Source of the DNA: Bacteroidetes bacterium UBA6161
GTDB lineage: Bacteria > Bacteroidota > Bacteroidia > NS11-12g > UBA955
Direction: 5' to 3'
Assembly: GCA_002422315.1 (NCBI GenBank)
Contig: DIUJ01000020.1
Coordinates: 16,127-66,622, forward strand
Length of the DNA stretch: 50,496 bases
The position numbers and the translations under genes were made by a program. Shown here piece by piece: positions 7,794-16,462 of this stretch. The notes under the pieces were generated by a model. The model did no database searches. It was not told the origin of the DNA and saw only the letters and a program-made list of their open reading frames with translations. Position 1 is the first letter of the stretch; each line of letters starts with the position of its first letter.

Positions 7794-8642
7794 TTACCAA
7801 ATAATTGTGTTACTTTGATTAGTATTAACTTGAGAATCTTTCATTTCAGTTTCATAATAACTTTTCTCACCATTTAAGACCATCTTTCGCCTGCTCGCAA
7901 CGTAAAATTTTAATTTCTTTTCAACTGTAGATTGCTTGAATACAAAATTAAAACCTTTCGTTGGATATAAAGTACTTGGATATAAAATTCCATCAACGTT
8001 TTCAAATTCGTTAAATATATAATTCGAAAATGCTGCGGTAATTTTATAATGATTAGAATCGTTTTCAGCAACACGTGAAAATTCTACAGACATGAAGTTA
8101 AGCAGTTCGCGAACTACTTCCGCACTTTCGTCGCCTTGACTATTTATTAAGGATTCAAAACTTTTACTCAAAGAATCAATTTCTGAATGTTTTCCTTTTA
8201 TATCATCGTTTGTCAATAAGCTTACTAAAGATAAATTCTCTTGTGCAATCCATAAACTATTAGTAGAAAATTCAAACTCTTTCTCTTCTAGATTTCTTGC
8301 AATGTGGCTCGTTTCTACAAAAGATAGTGTGTCATCATTTGAACAATAGAATAATGATTGTCCAGGTTCATTAGCACGCCCAAACCTTGTGATATTTTGG
8401 ATGTCTTTTCGATAAGTTAATTGGTCAACTTTTGTAAAGTAGTCTTCATTATTTGTATGAACACGTGTTCTTACAAATCTTTGTCCTTTTGGATATATAA
8501 AGAAAGGAATAGTAAACTCAACCATATTGAGAATATTCTTGATATAAATATAGCTCTCAGTTGTATTTAGATTTTTTGCCGATACCAATAATGAAAGAAA
8601 CTTGTTTAATTGCTTTCGGTCAAAATAATTTGAATCAGTCAT
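7794..8642 (-). CDS. RES domain protein (putative NAD+-targeting toxin family)
   Basis: This 282-residue protein matches the RES pattern. An N-terminal helical region is followed by RFVRTR and RFGRANEPGQSLFYCSNDD, then the Glu and Ser of TLSFVETS, and near the C-terminus DGILYPSTLYPTKGFNF. RES toxins degrade NAD+ and are normally encoded beside an Xre-type antitoxin. Here no such partner is adjacent; the nearest Xre-like gene belongs to a separate HigBA pair across a spacer. The protein is also longer than the usual toxin of about 150-160 residues, so it may be a stand-alone RES member. The gene lies between two spacer repeats. Confidence 0.65.
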   Translation of the reverse strand: MTDSNYFDRKQLNKFLSLLVSAKNLNTTESYIYIKNILNMVEFTIPFFIYPKGQRFVRTRVHTNNEDYFTKVDQLTYRKDIQNITRFGRANEPGQSLFYCSNDDTLSFVETSHIARNLEEKEFEFSTNSLWIAQENLSLVSLLTNDDIKGKHSEIDSLSKSFESLINSQGDESAEVVRELLNFMSVEFSRVAENDSNHYKITAAFSNYIFNEFENVDGILYPSTLYPTKGFNFVFKQSTVEKKLKFYVASRRKMVLNGEKSYYETEMKDSQVNTNQSNTIIW

Positions 8643-8677
8643 AAGTTTTCTTCTATTATTGCGGTTGTTTTCAGTAT

Positions 8678-9292
8678 AACGGCAGTTTCCCGCATTGGGC
8701 GGGATTACATGTCTAAAAACCTCCGTTTTGTTTTCAAAAATAGAAAAAACAACCTTATTGTGTTTCTTCTAAGCGACTTTATTTTTGGATAAATAGAAAT
8801 TAGAGGTTGATGTATTCCAAAAATTAACAAGCTTAAATGGTCTTAAAACACCATTTAAAAGAGGTTTAAATTCTATTTAAAAATGTCCGATAGGCGTCCA
8901 AATACTTCCCCAAATAAAAAATCGGCTTTTTGTAAAACCCAATTTACTGAACCCAAATTCTGCATTAGAAAATTCTAATGCAGAAATGACGAAAAAATTG
9001 CTTTTCAAGCAATTTTTTGTCAGGGTTAACCCTGACAAAATCTTTGATTTTCGTCAGCTCATGACGCTTAGGTCAGAGTGTGACATTTATCGTCATCACC
9101 CAAAGGGCAAAATACGCTAATGCGTATTTTGGGTTAAACTCAAACGAGTCATTTTAAGGCACTTATTTTTACAGTAAAAATTTAACCAACCCAAGAATTG
9201 CCTCTCTTAAAAAGCCTCTAATGAAGTCATTTTTTGCTCTGAAAATTCAAATTTGAAGGTTTATGAAGAGTTGTGCAACAGCTACGCCTGTT
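8678..9292. repeat. Cassette spacer repeat, copy with insertion
   Basis: This copy is nearly identical to 10069-10496, differing by scattered substitutions, once the insertion at 8951-9136 is removed. The left end is AACGGCAGTTTCCCGC with hairpin CCCGC / GCGGG. The right end is GTTGTGCAACAGCTACGCCT ending in CTGTT. It separates the antitoxin gene (9304) from the RES gene (8642) and fills the gap between them. Confidence 0.8.
8951..9136. mobile_element. 186-bp insertion made of consecutive hairpins
   Basis: The stretch is absent from the sister spacer at the equivalent point (10343). Its ends are ACCCAAAT and ATTTTGGGTT, an inverted pair. Inside are CTGCATTAGAA / TTCTAATGCAG (8960-8983), AAAAAATTGCTT / AAGCAATTTTTT (8992-9018), TGTCAGGGTTAACCCTGACA (9018-9037), CGTCA / TGACG (9052-9066), GTCA / TGAC (9072-9084) and CAAAATACGC / GCGTATTTTG (9108-9131). 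No coding frame is seen. One end recurs, inverted, at the start of the window. Confidence 0.65.
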
Positions 9293-9303
9293 ATAGGGCG
9301 TTT

Positions 9304-9618
9304 TTATTGGCCAACACTAATATTTATGTTCGCTAATTCTACTTGAATCTTCACTTTTGCCTTCAAAGCTGTAAAAACTCTCAACAAAGTGTCCATTGTC
9401 ACATTACTTGCATTATTTTCAAGTCGTGATATTTGGGCTTTTTGAACTCCAATAAGCTTTCCCAATTCTTCTTGTGTCAAATTGCGTTCTTGTCGGGTTT
9501 GTTTGATTGCTTTTCCAATTAAATCCATTTGAAGTTCATACTCAAAAAGGTCTCTCTCTGCTGTTCCGACTTTTCCGATGAGTTCGTCTTGGACTTGGTC
9601 TAATGTGTATGTTTTCAT
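9304..9618 (-). CDS. HigA-like antitoxin with Xre helix-turn-helix
   Basis: The 104-residue product has a helix-turn-helix of the Xre/Cro type at about residues 37-91: IKQTRQERNLTQEELGKLIG, then QKAQISRLENN, then TMDTLLRVFTALKAKV. It should bind and neutralise the toxin encoded just upstream and repress the shared promoter. Its ATG overlaps the toxin stop in a 4-bp ATGA junction (9615-9618), so the order is toxin then antitoxin, as in higBA modules. The pair is flanked by spacer repeats on both sides, so it is one cassette. Confidence 0.85.
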   Translation of the reverse strand: MKTYTLDQVQDELIGKVGTAERDLFEYELQMDLIGKAIKQTRQERNLTQEELGKLIGVQKAQISRLENNASNVTMDTLLRVFTALKAKVKIQVELANINISVGQ

Positions 9619-9971
9619 TTTTTCTTATTTTTTAATTGTTTCTCTTCAAAATATTTTGCCCGTTGGCCGATGGCTTTTTGAATTTCATTTTCAGGAACTT
9701 TGCTTCTCTTTTTGATAAATCCGTTTGTCGAAATTACCAAAGTTTCAGTCGTAGATGTTTTGTCCCAAAAAGCAAGTAATCTATATTGAAGTCCTTGATA
9801 TAATGTTCTGAATTCCCAAATTTCGTTATTGAGTTTCTTAAATATTTCGGGGTCGTGTTGAGTTTGTGCTTTACGAATGTTGTAAAGTATTTTTTCGTAA
9901 TGCTTACTGTCCAATCTTTTCAAGAATTCAAAGGCTTCTTCTAAAAAAATTATTTCAAAAAGTTTGTCCAT
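9615..9971 (-). CDS. HigB-like toxin (RelE superfamily, Gp49-like)
   Basis: The 118-residue product fits the phage-derived Gp49-like family (PF05973) of RelE-fold mRNA interferases. It shows EIWEFRTLYQGLQYRLLAFW, then TLVISTNGFIKKRSKVPENE and the C-terminal helix IQKAIGQRAKYF. These enzymes cleave mRNA at the ribosome. The gene precedes its antitoxin with a 4-bp overlap. The sequence between its start and the spacer (9972-10068) must hold the promoter, but I see no strong box. A C-terminal Lys-rich tail extends the usual length slightly. Confidence 0.85.
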   Translation of the reverse strand: MDKLFEIIFLEEAFEFLKRLDSKHYEKILYNIRKAQTQHDPEIFKKLNNEIWEFRTLYQGLQYRLLAFWDKTSTTETLVISTNGFIKKRSKVPENEIQKAIGQRAKYFEEKQLKNKKK

Positions 9972-10068
9972 TCGTTAATTCTTTCAACGAAGCAAAGATA
10001 ATAAAAGTTTCGTTATAATGAAACTATTGGTCGATTTATTTTGTCCGGAATTTCTGAATATATGGCAC

Positions 10069-10496
10069 AACGGCAGTTTCCCGCATTGGGCGGGATTACA
10101 TGTCTAAAAACCTCCGTATTGTTTTCAAAAATAGAAAAAACAACCATATTGTGTTTCTTCTAAGCGACTTTATTTTTTGATAAATAGAAATTAGAGGTTG
10201 ATGTATTCCAAAAATTAACAAGCTTAAATGGTCTTAAAACACCATTTAAAAGAGGTTTAAATTCTATTTAAAAATGTCCGATAGGCGTCCAAATACTTCC
10301 CCAAATAAAAAATCGGCTTTATGTAAAACCCAATTTACTGAACTCAAACGAGCCATTTTAAGGCACTTATTTTTAAAGTTAAAATTTAACCAACCCAATA
10401 ATTGCCTCTCTTAAAAAGCCTCTAATGAAGTCATTTTTTGCTCTGAAAATTCAAATTTGAAGGGTTTGGAAGGGTTGTGCAACAGCTACCGCTGTT
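10069..10496. repeat. Cassette spacer repeat, uninterrupted copy
   Basis: This 428-bp copy begins AACGGCAGTTTCCCGC and ends AACAGCTACCGCTGTT, with a hairpin at each end. It is nearly identical to the spacer at 8678-9292 minus the insertion. Internal AT-rich sequence has no open frame of note. It separates the lipoprotein gene (10508) from the toxin gene (9971). Confidence 0.8.
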
Positions 10497-10507
10497 AGCA
10501 CTCGTTT

Positions 10508-10963
10508 TTATTTTATTATTCCGTGCTGTCTATATTCTTCTAAATGTTTACCTGCTTCTTCATTGCCTAATGAGTCAGCCTTAATCAAATACCTAATTAC
10601 AATATTTCTGGTGTCGTTATTCAATGAATCAAGAACATATATTCCGTTTTCTGAGTCCTCAATTAGCGGTGTGTTATACATCCAAACCAATTGATAGTAA
10701 ACGGTCATTGAAGCGAAGGCATTGTTGTATTTGTCGGCCATTATCATAAATGTTGACAGGAAATCACCTGCTCGATAATCCAAACTTGCAGTCTCTAATA
10801 AATCAAAAGCATGAACACTACCATAATTCTCAACAGAGTCAATTAAAACGTGAATTGGCACACCAGGATCATTCATTGACCTTGCTTCTTCATTCTCTTT
10901 AGAATCACTGTTTCCGCAAGAGCTCAGAGTCAAAATGAAAATAGGAATTAAAATTCTGTTCAT
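10508..10963 (-). CDS. Lipoprotein, unknown function
   Basis: The 151-residue product has a lipoprotein signal peptide ending in the lipobox LSSC (Cys16), followed by a polar linker (GNSDSKENEE). The mature part is helical, with two segments, HAFDLLETASLDYRAGDF and IRYLIKADSLGNEEAGKHLEE. These look like Sel1/TPR-type helical pairs, but the match is too weak to name a family. It should be anchored in the outer or inner membrane facing the periplasm. It is the third gene in the row of single-gene cassettes; the other two are the RES gene and the HigBA pair. Confidence 0.65.
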   Translation of the reverse strand: MNRILIPIFILTLSSCGNSDSKENEEARSMNDPGVPIHVLIDSVENYGSVHAFDLLETASLDYRAGDFLSTFMIMADKYNNAFASMTVYYQLVWMYNTPLIEDSENGIYVLDSLNNDTRNIVIRYLIKADSLGNEEAGKHLEEYRQHGIIK

Positions 10964-11215
10964 TGTCTTTCTTAAAATGTTTGCTTACTTGTTTATACAC
11001 GCTATAAAGTATCGCTTATAGTTACATTTTGGAAATAGGGAAATAAAACTGTTTCGTCTTATTTCCTGCCACAAACATAATCCTTTCTCACAAAAAACCA
11101 AATGATTAAGTGTGATTGTTCGCTTTTTTGCCCTTGTAGTGCCTTGACTCTAAATGTTGGTCACAAAACCTTATGGGCAGGACTAAACACCTACAAGGAC
11201 GGCAAGTAAAAAAAA

Positions 11216-11269
11216 CCATTGTCATCCTGAGTGGCAGCCTTAGGCTGGTGTATCGAAGGACGGCAATGG
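11216..11269. repeat. Isolated long hairpin, REP-like
   Basis: An outer stem CCATTG / CAATGG encloses GTCATCCTGAG...CGAAGGAC and an inner stem CAGCCT / AGGCTG (11233-11245). The TCATCCTGAG...CGAAGGA pattern is widespread in bacterial intergenic repeats. The rest of 10964-11344 shows no gene. Confidence 0.5.
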
Positions 11270-11344
11270 AATGAGGATAACAAGGCTAATATTTTTCCCT
11301 CCCTTGATTTCTATGACTAAACAATGGGCAGAAAAATCAAAAAA

Positions 11345-11680
11345 TCACTTCTTATAAATATACTTCCAACTACACCCAAATTTTCTGGAATTCAAATAGC
11401 TGAAGTTGCTTTCGTTTTGGTAGGCCTCTCTTTCAAACGAAATATTTCTATAGGCTTCAAATGTGTTTTTGTATTGTATAAGCCTGTAGCAGTATTCCAG
11501 TATGTAAAGTATATAAAAAGGGATTATTAGTAGCTCAAGTTGTTGGCGTAAATGTATTTTTTCGTGATTTAACAATACCATATCTTTTGTCAGCGATTTA
11601 TCCCTAAGTATGATAAATGGATAAAGGGCTATGGCTTTAAATTTAGGACTTGTAAAAAAATATGGAAAAATAAGAACCAT
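11345..11680 (-). CDS. Small membrane protein with HExxH motif
   Basis: The 111-residue product carries HEKIH in VLLNHEKIHLRQQLE, a zincin-type HExxH. A hydrophobic helix (LLIIPFYILYILEYCY) and then the conserved-looking FEREAYQNE follow, where a Glu could be the third zinc ligand. I remember similar short proteins as common in Bacteroidota, annotated only as hypothetical. Peptidase activity is inference. It starts 9 bp after the stop of the secreted propeller-like protein, on the same strand, so the two are probably co-transcribed. The C-terminus is basic. Confidence 0.6.
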   Translation of the reverse strand: MVLIFPYFFTSPKFKAIALYPFIILRDKSLTKDMVLLNHEKIHLRQQLELLIIPFYILYILEYCYRLIQYKNTFEAYRNISFEREAYQNESNFSYLNSRKFGCSWKYIYKK

Positions 11681-11689
11681 TGGAATATT

Positions 11690-13303
11690 TTACTCTACTT
11701 TAAAAACCTGAGAATATTGTTCTTTGCCATGTTGTAACCTAAACTCAAAAGTACCTAGTTTCTTTAATTCAGGTATGTTGCTATGGATAAGATTCGTTCC
11801 GGGCTTGGAGGTTTTTATTTGGCTCTTGAATATTTTTTTACCGTCTATGGAATAAATCGCCCATTTTAAAGCAGAAGCTCGTGGTATAGAGTACTCAAAA
11901 TCAAAGTCTCCAGTGAGATAATTTGGATAGAGTGAGATTTTATAAGGATGGTTTGCCTTTGTATTCAGTATATCTTTCGACTTCCCTTCTTTTATTCGAA
12001 TTCTTACCTTGTATATGGTATTGGATGCTTGACTTAAATCCCCTTCATTTTCCCAGAATATATTGGGTGCGGTACTTTTAATACCTCCTAAGATATAGCC
12101 TAAGGTATACGCGGAGTCTATGGCTAAAGAGTCTAAATTGACAACCTTATTGTGGCGAACAGAAATGTTAGGATGAAGAATAAATTCACTTCCAGTTCCT
12201 AAATAATCAGGCATTTCTACAGGCAATTTGTATTCAAACATTTTACCATTTGGCTCTCTAGTTACCCTAGCAATTGTTTTTACAAATGGCACATTATTGT
12301 CTTGGACAAGGATACCTGCACTGTCGTAATATTGAGCTATTCCCCCAAAAAACAAGGTATGCATTTGATTGTAAAAATTTGATACAAGCCCCACATGAGC
12401 GCAGTGGTAATGGTTGTAATGCTGGTAAAAACTATCGTTGGGATAAAAACCATCTTCGCTAATAGTTACAGAATGAAGAAAAGGCAAATCCCTTTGGGTT
12501 TGAAATACTCCCGAGAAAGCGGTTAAGCCTTCTGCACCATCTGGCAAAATTTGTGCGGTTACATTGTAATCCCTCCTATGCAGCCACAAGGAATCTACGA
12601 TGGTACTTACGCTATCCATTAAAAATTTATCACCCTCTTTAAAAATTCCAAATCTAAAAATCCTATTGCTATATTCTTGAGTAAATCCGGGTCCATGGTC
12701 GGGGTCTAAGGGGTTGTATTTTCCTAAAAACTTGTGTCCTCCTACCAAGTACAAGTCTTCGTAAATAGACTCTAGCCTGCCTCCTGTTACCTGAAAGTAA
12801 GGGTGCTCGAAGTAATAAATATACGGGAAAACTTCTTTTTTATTTTCTATGGCTTCTATAACTTTAGAAACCTCTAATACTATAAGTTTAGAGTAAGTGG
12901 TATGTTCGTCTATACTTTCACTATAGCCATATCCCCCTACCAAAAAAAGCAAATCCCCTTTTTGGTAAAACTGCATGTTGGTGGACTGCAATTGCTCTCT
13001 TAGGTTTTCTGGAAAAAGTTGAATAGAAGCGGAAACTACTGAGTTGTCTTTGGGATTCACCACAAAAACCTGCTTGTTGTTGCCTTCTTCGTCAAATGCT
13101 GCAAAGGGTTGCCTTCTATGCAGTCCATCTACCCTACCCCCAATTATCAACCATTTGCCTTGATGGGTACCTATTGCGTATGATTGAATACCATTCATGT
13201 TTAGGTCTGCATGTTTCTCGATTTCAATTTCTAAAAACTGCTGCTGCCCCATACTAGAATATGCAAGGCAAGAAAATACTAGGAGATATAAATACTTGTT
13301 CAT
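11690..13303 (-). CDS. Secreted propeller-like protein with T9SS-type C-terminus
   Basis: This is a 537-residue protein. A signal peptide (about residues 1-19, ending YSSMGQ) precedes a body with repeated GG-plus-aromatic blades: WLIIGGRVD, LLFLVGGYGYSE, DLYLVGGHKF, TLFFGGIAQYYD and LGYILGGIKS. This suggests a Kelch-like beta-propeller. The last 75 residues (SLYPNYLTGDFDFEYSIP, then WAIYSIDGKKI and FEFRLQHGK) are a degenerate type IX sorting domain. It is probably exported and surface-attached; its ligand is unknown. A TAATTTTG box on the minus strand at 13321-13328 could give it its own promoter. The HExxH membrane protein follows 9 bp later. Confidence 0.7.
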   Translation of the reverse strand: MNKYLYLLVFSCLAYSSMGQQQFLEIEIEKHADLNMNGIQSYAIGTHQGKWLIIGGRVDGLHRRQPFAAFDEEGNNKQVFVVNPKDNSVVSASIQLFPENLREQLQSTNMQFYQKGDLLFLVGGYGYSESIDEHTTYSKLIVLEVSKVIEAIENKKEVFPYIYYFEHPYFQVTGGRLESIYEDLYLVGGHKFLGKYNPLDPDHGPGFTQEYSNRIFRFGIFKEGDKFLMDSVSTIVDSLWLHRRDYNVTAQILPDGAEGLTAFSGVFQTQRDLPFLHSVTISEDGFYPNDSFYQHYNHYHCAHVGLVSNFYNQMHTLFFGGIAQYYDSAGILVQDNNVPFVKTIARVTREPNGKMFEYKLPVEMPDYLGTGSEFILHPNISVRHNKVVNLDSLAIDSAYTLGYILGGIKSTAPNIFWENEGDLSQASNTIYKVRIRIKEGKSKDILNTKANHPYKISLYPNYLTGDFDFEYSIPRASALKWAIYSIDGKKIFKSQIKTSKPGTNLIHSNIPELKKLGTFEFRLQHGKEQYSQVFKVE

Positions 13304-13359
13304 GTTATATGTAAGCCCTACAAAATTAAGTTAAATAAACTCTATGTATGAATAAAAAC

Positions 13360-13980
13360 TCATTGCTTTTTCAATATTATTAAACGCTCCTTTAACTCTA
13401 AAACTTCAAAGCCAAAATGTTTTGCTATAAACGCAAAAGTTTTTTCACTGTAAAAAACTACATGGGTAAAGTCATTTTTGTAATACCAATTTTTGAAATC
13501 TAAAGCAGGGAGGTGTAATTCTGTCATTATTAAAAGTATTCCTTCGCGATTTAGTAGCTTGCTTAACCTCTCAAATTCTTGGTATGGATTGTGAAAATGT
13601 TCGACTACTTCTGTACATATTATAAAATCGTACTCCATACCAAGTACATGAGCATCGGTATAAAAAAATGGATCATATAAATTTAGAGAATAGCCTTTAT
13701 CTTTCAGCAGATTTGCCAATACAGGATTTGGCCCACAGCCATAATCTAAGCCAATACTTGTAGGAGAAATATTTTGTACAATATAATTAAAAACAGGACT
13801 AAGAAAATTTAGATATCCTTGGTTTTCTTTTGAATTTTGGTGTTTCTCATATCTAATTTTTTCTTTTACTGAGTCGGCCAGTTTTTCTTCTATTCTTAGA
13901 ATTGCATCACAATTCAAACATCGAAAAAATTCAGATTCCAAAAGAGTACTATCGGTGTGTTTACAAACTCTACAAAACAT
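13360..13980 (-). CDS. SAM-dependent methyltransferase with N-terminal zinc ribbon
   Basis: The 206-residue product starts with a CxxC...CxxC ribbon (residues 3-6 and 21-24), followed by a class I methyltransferase fold. Motif I is LDYGCGPNPVLANLL, the acidic residue comes after LNLYDPFF, and motif IV is FIICTEVVEHFHNP. The substrate cannot be read from sequence. It resembles the methyltransf_23 group that acts on small molecules or sugars. Its ATG abuts the stop codon of the antiporter gene with no gap, so translation is likely coupled. Confidence 0.75.
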   Translation of the reverse strand: MFCRVCKHTDSTLLESEFFRCLNCDAILRIEEKLADSVKEKIRYEKHQNSKENQGYLNFLSPVFNYIVQNISPTSIGLDYGCGPNPVLANLLKDKGYSLNLYDPFFYTDAHVLGMEYDFIICTEVVEHFHNPYQEFERLSKLLNREGILLIMTELHLPALDFKNWYYKNDFTHVVFYSEKTFAFIAKHFGFEVLELKERLIILKKQ

Positions 13981-15462
13981 TTAATCTATATGTTCAGTTA
14001 CTGGAATCCTTAAAGCGTTGCAAACCTTTGTGGGTCCATCTTCCGTGTCGCACAATACTACAAGAGTATCTCCCGCTTCTATTCTAGTAGACCCTCCGGG
14101 AACAAGGTATGCGGAGTTGCGTTTTATATAAGGTATAGTAGTGTTTGCGGGAAACCCAATTTGTACAATTTTCTTTCCCACTGCATAGGAATCAGAAGGA
14201 ACAGTTAATTCCCTCAAAACAGCTTTAGGACGTTCCTCCAATAGTGCATCTATAAGGGCCTTTGGTTTTACTTTTTCTGGCAAAGCCACATGAAGCCATT
14301 TGGCAACTATACCCAAAGTGGTTCCCTGTATAAGAACAGAAGTAACCGAAATAAAGAAAACAAGATTAAAGATAATTTCGGCTTTTTCTATTCCTGCAAT
14401 CAAAGGATAGGTTGCAAATACAATAGGTACAGCACCTCTTAGCCCAACCCAAGAAATATAAAATCGTCTTCGTAATTTCATTTTAAAAAATGCCAAACTA
14501 AGAAACACTGCAATAGGTCGTGCTACAAAAATTAAAAGTATAGATAGGAGCAATCCTAAACCAATGTATGGCAATATACTACTCGGGAAAACAAGCAATC
14601 CTAGTGTCAAAAACAAACCAATTTGCATAAGCCATGCAATCCCATCGTATACTTTAAAAATGGTCCTTTTGTGTATTAATTCATGATTTCCAATATATAC
14701 TGCACAAATATAAATAGCCAAAAACCCGTTGCCGCCAATAAAATTGGTTGCAGAAAAGGTAATAAACATAAGTGCGATTACCAGCACAGGATACAATCCT
14801 TCAAAATCTAATTTAATTTTGTTAATTACCCATTTACTTAAAAATCCAAAGGCAAAACCAAGTAGCGCACCGAAAAGCATTTGGGTGAAAAACAAAGGTA
14901 AAATTTCAACCAACATTAAATCCTGGTTGACTACCAAAGATAAAAAAGCAATGGTAAGAACATAAGCCATAGGGTCGTTGCTCCCGCTTTCCAACTCCAA
15001 GGTGGGTCTCAAATTGGATTTTAAAGCCAAACTCTTGGATCGCAAAATAGAAAAAACCGCGGCTGCATCCGTACTGGAAACAATAGAACCCAACAACATA
15101 CTTTCATAAAATGTCCAATCTGTGAGATACCAAACACAGACTCCAATAGTAAGCGCAGTAAGCAAAACCCCTAAAGTGGATAAAAGTATTCCTTGCTTTA
15201 AAACCGGTTTTACAGAGTCCCAATTTGTATCCAAACCACCTGAAAACAAAATAAAATTTAGGGAAATAATGCCAATAAATTGGGCTATCTGAGGATCGTT
15301 AAACTGAATTTTCCCTAAACCATCCGAACCCGCCAACATACCAATAGTAAGAAACAAAAGCAAGGTAGGCACACCAAATCGATAGGAGGTTTTACCTGCT
15401 ATAATACTAATTAAAAGCAAGATAGAACCTATAAGAAGAATATTATCGATGGTTAGAAGCAT
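13981..15462 (-). CDS. Potassium/proton antiporter, CPA1 family (NhaP2-like)
   Basis: The product is 493 residues with about 12 membrane segments. It carries the CPA antiporter signatures GSIVSSTDAAAVFSILRSK and LELESGSNDPMAYVLT, where the acidic residues carry the cation. A soluble C-terminal TrkA-C/RCK-type domain follows (PSDSYAVGKKIVQIGFP...TRIEAGDTLVVLCD), which binds ligands or nucleotides and gates transport. It exports K+ or Na+ in exchange for protons at the inner membrane. I use the ATG at 15462; an in-frame TTG lies 21 bp upstream. It sits within a long minus-strand run between a lipoprotein hydrolase gene and a methyltransferase gene. Confidence 0.88.
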   Translation of the reverse strand: MLLTIDNILLIGSILLLISIIAGKTSYRFGVPTLLLFLTIGMLAGSDGLGKIQFNDPQIAQFIGIISLNFILFSGGLDTNWDSVKPVLKQGILLSTLGVLLTALTIGVCVWYLTDWTFYESMLLGSIVSSTDAAAVFSILRSKSLALKSNLRPTLELESGSNDPMAYVLTIAFLSLVVNQDLMLVEILPLFFTQMLFGALLGFAFGFLSKWVINKIKLDFEGLYPVLVIALMFITFSATNFIGGNGFLAIYICAVYIGNHELIHKRTIFKVYDGIAWLMQIGLFLTLGLLVFPSSILPYIGLGLLLSILLIFVARPIAVFLSLAFFKMKLRRRFYISWVGLRGAVPIVFATYPLIAGIEKAEIIFNLVFFISVTSVLIQGTTLGIVAKWLHVALPEKVKPKALIDALLEERPKAVLRELTVPSDSYAVGKKIVQIGFPANTTIPYIKRNSAYLVPGGSTRIEAGDTLVVLCDTEDGPTKVCNALRIPVTEHID

Positions 15463-15528
15463 GGGAAATAAAAACTGATACAATTATACGATATAATATT
15501 CAAATTATATCTCCCATAAACAAAAACC

Positions 15529-16461
15529 CTAACGAAGCTTTTGAGAGATTTGACGGAATGCAAAGAGCTGATTTTCTTTGTATTTTTCTGTAATGTTTTG
15601 CCTTAGGCTTAATCTTGTAAAAACATGAATATCAGAATCCATTATATCTACTTTAATTCTTGTGCCATCCTTATGTTTTAGCCCTTTATACATCAAAACC
15701 GCTCCTGTTGCACTTGATGTGGGATCATATTTGGATTGAAAAACATGAACATGGGTTCCATTCGAAGCAATTATCCCCTTCTCTAATTTATATTGCACAT
15801 TTGCAATAAGCTTGTTTAATTCGTTTATTGTTTCTTGTGGTCTAAATCTATACCAAAAAGAATCTTCCACCGCAGTTTGATCAGTTTCTACATACACTAA
15901 CATGGGCCCAACTAATCCAGCTATCGATTGTAATTTAATAGTTGGAACAACAATAACATCTACTAAAAAAATATTCTTCGGTGCCGTTTTGTTTTCAAAA
16001 AATTGGTTAGAAAGTAGCTCTAACAGTAAAGCACCACCAGTAGAGGAACCAACAAAACTAATTTTAGTATATCCAAGGGCCAACAGTTTTTCATATTCTT
16101 GCACAATTGGTTTTAACCAATCCTGCCAAGTACTTGCTTTAAACTCTTTATACGTTCTACCATGCCCATCCAACAGAACTTGTGAAACCATATAAGATGA
16201 ATCTTTAGACCAATCTGCAAACTCCTGCCATTCAAAAGTAGTTGCAGTATAGCCATGAATAGCTATTATCACATGTTTTTCTAAATCAGCAGCACTAGGA
16301 TTAGGTACTCTTGCAGAAACTAAAAATTTTTCAGGTTCATATAAAGAAGGATCAAAAATCAAGTCTCCATCTAACATTGCATCAGTAATTGGAGGTTCTT
16401 TGTCGCAAGAAAGTAACGCTAAAGACAAAACCCCTATCCATATATATTTAAAGTATCTCAT
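15529..16461 (-). CDS. Alpha/beta hydrolase lipoprotein
   Basis: The 310-residue product has a lipoprotein signal (lipobox ALLSC, Cys19). The hydrolase fold shows VIIAIHGYTATTFEWQEFADW, with oxyanion HG, and the nucleophile elbow SFVGSSTGGALL with Ser in GxSxG. A late His in MDSDIHVFTR could complete the triad. The pattern is close to carboxylesterases and monoacylglycerol lipases. Substrate is unknown. It probably faces the periplasm or cell surface. Its start lies 1 bp after the stop of the outer-membrane-like gene, so the two are translationally coupled. Confidence 0.75.
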   Translation of the reverse strand: MRYFKYIWIGVLSLALLSCDKEPPITDAMLDGDLIFDPSLYEPEKFLVSARVPNPSAADLEKHVIIAIHGYTATTFEWQEFADWSKDSSYMVSQVLLDGHGRTYKEFKASTWQDWLKPIVQEYEKLLALGYTKISFVGSSTGGALLLELLSNQFFENKTAPKNIFLVDVIVVPTIKLQSIAGLVGPMLVYVETDQTAVEDSFWYRFRPQETINELNKLIANVQYKLEKGIIASNGTHVHVFQSKYDPTSSATGAVLMYKGLKHKDGTRIKVDIMDSDIHVFTRLSLRQNITEKYKENQLFAFRQISQKLR

Positions 16462-16462
16462 C

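Noticed and set aside
8642..9618. RES toxin and Xre antitoxin as one module
   Set aside because: The Xre-like gene overlaps the HigB-like toxin by 4 bp and is separated from the RES gene by a 615-bp spacer.
7702..10506. Classical integron with attC sites
   Set aside because: Spacer ends are only loosely attC-like, the repeats are about 430 bp (attC sites are about 60-140 bp) and no integron integrase is in the window.
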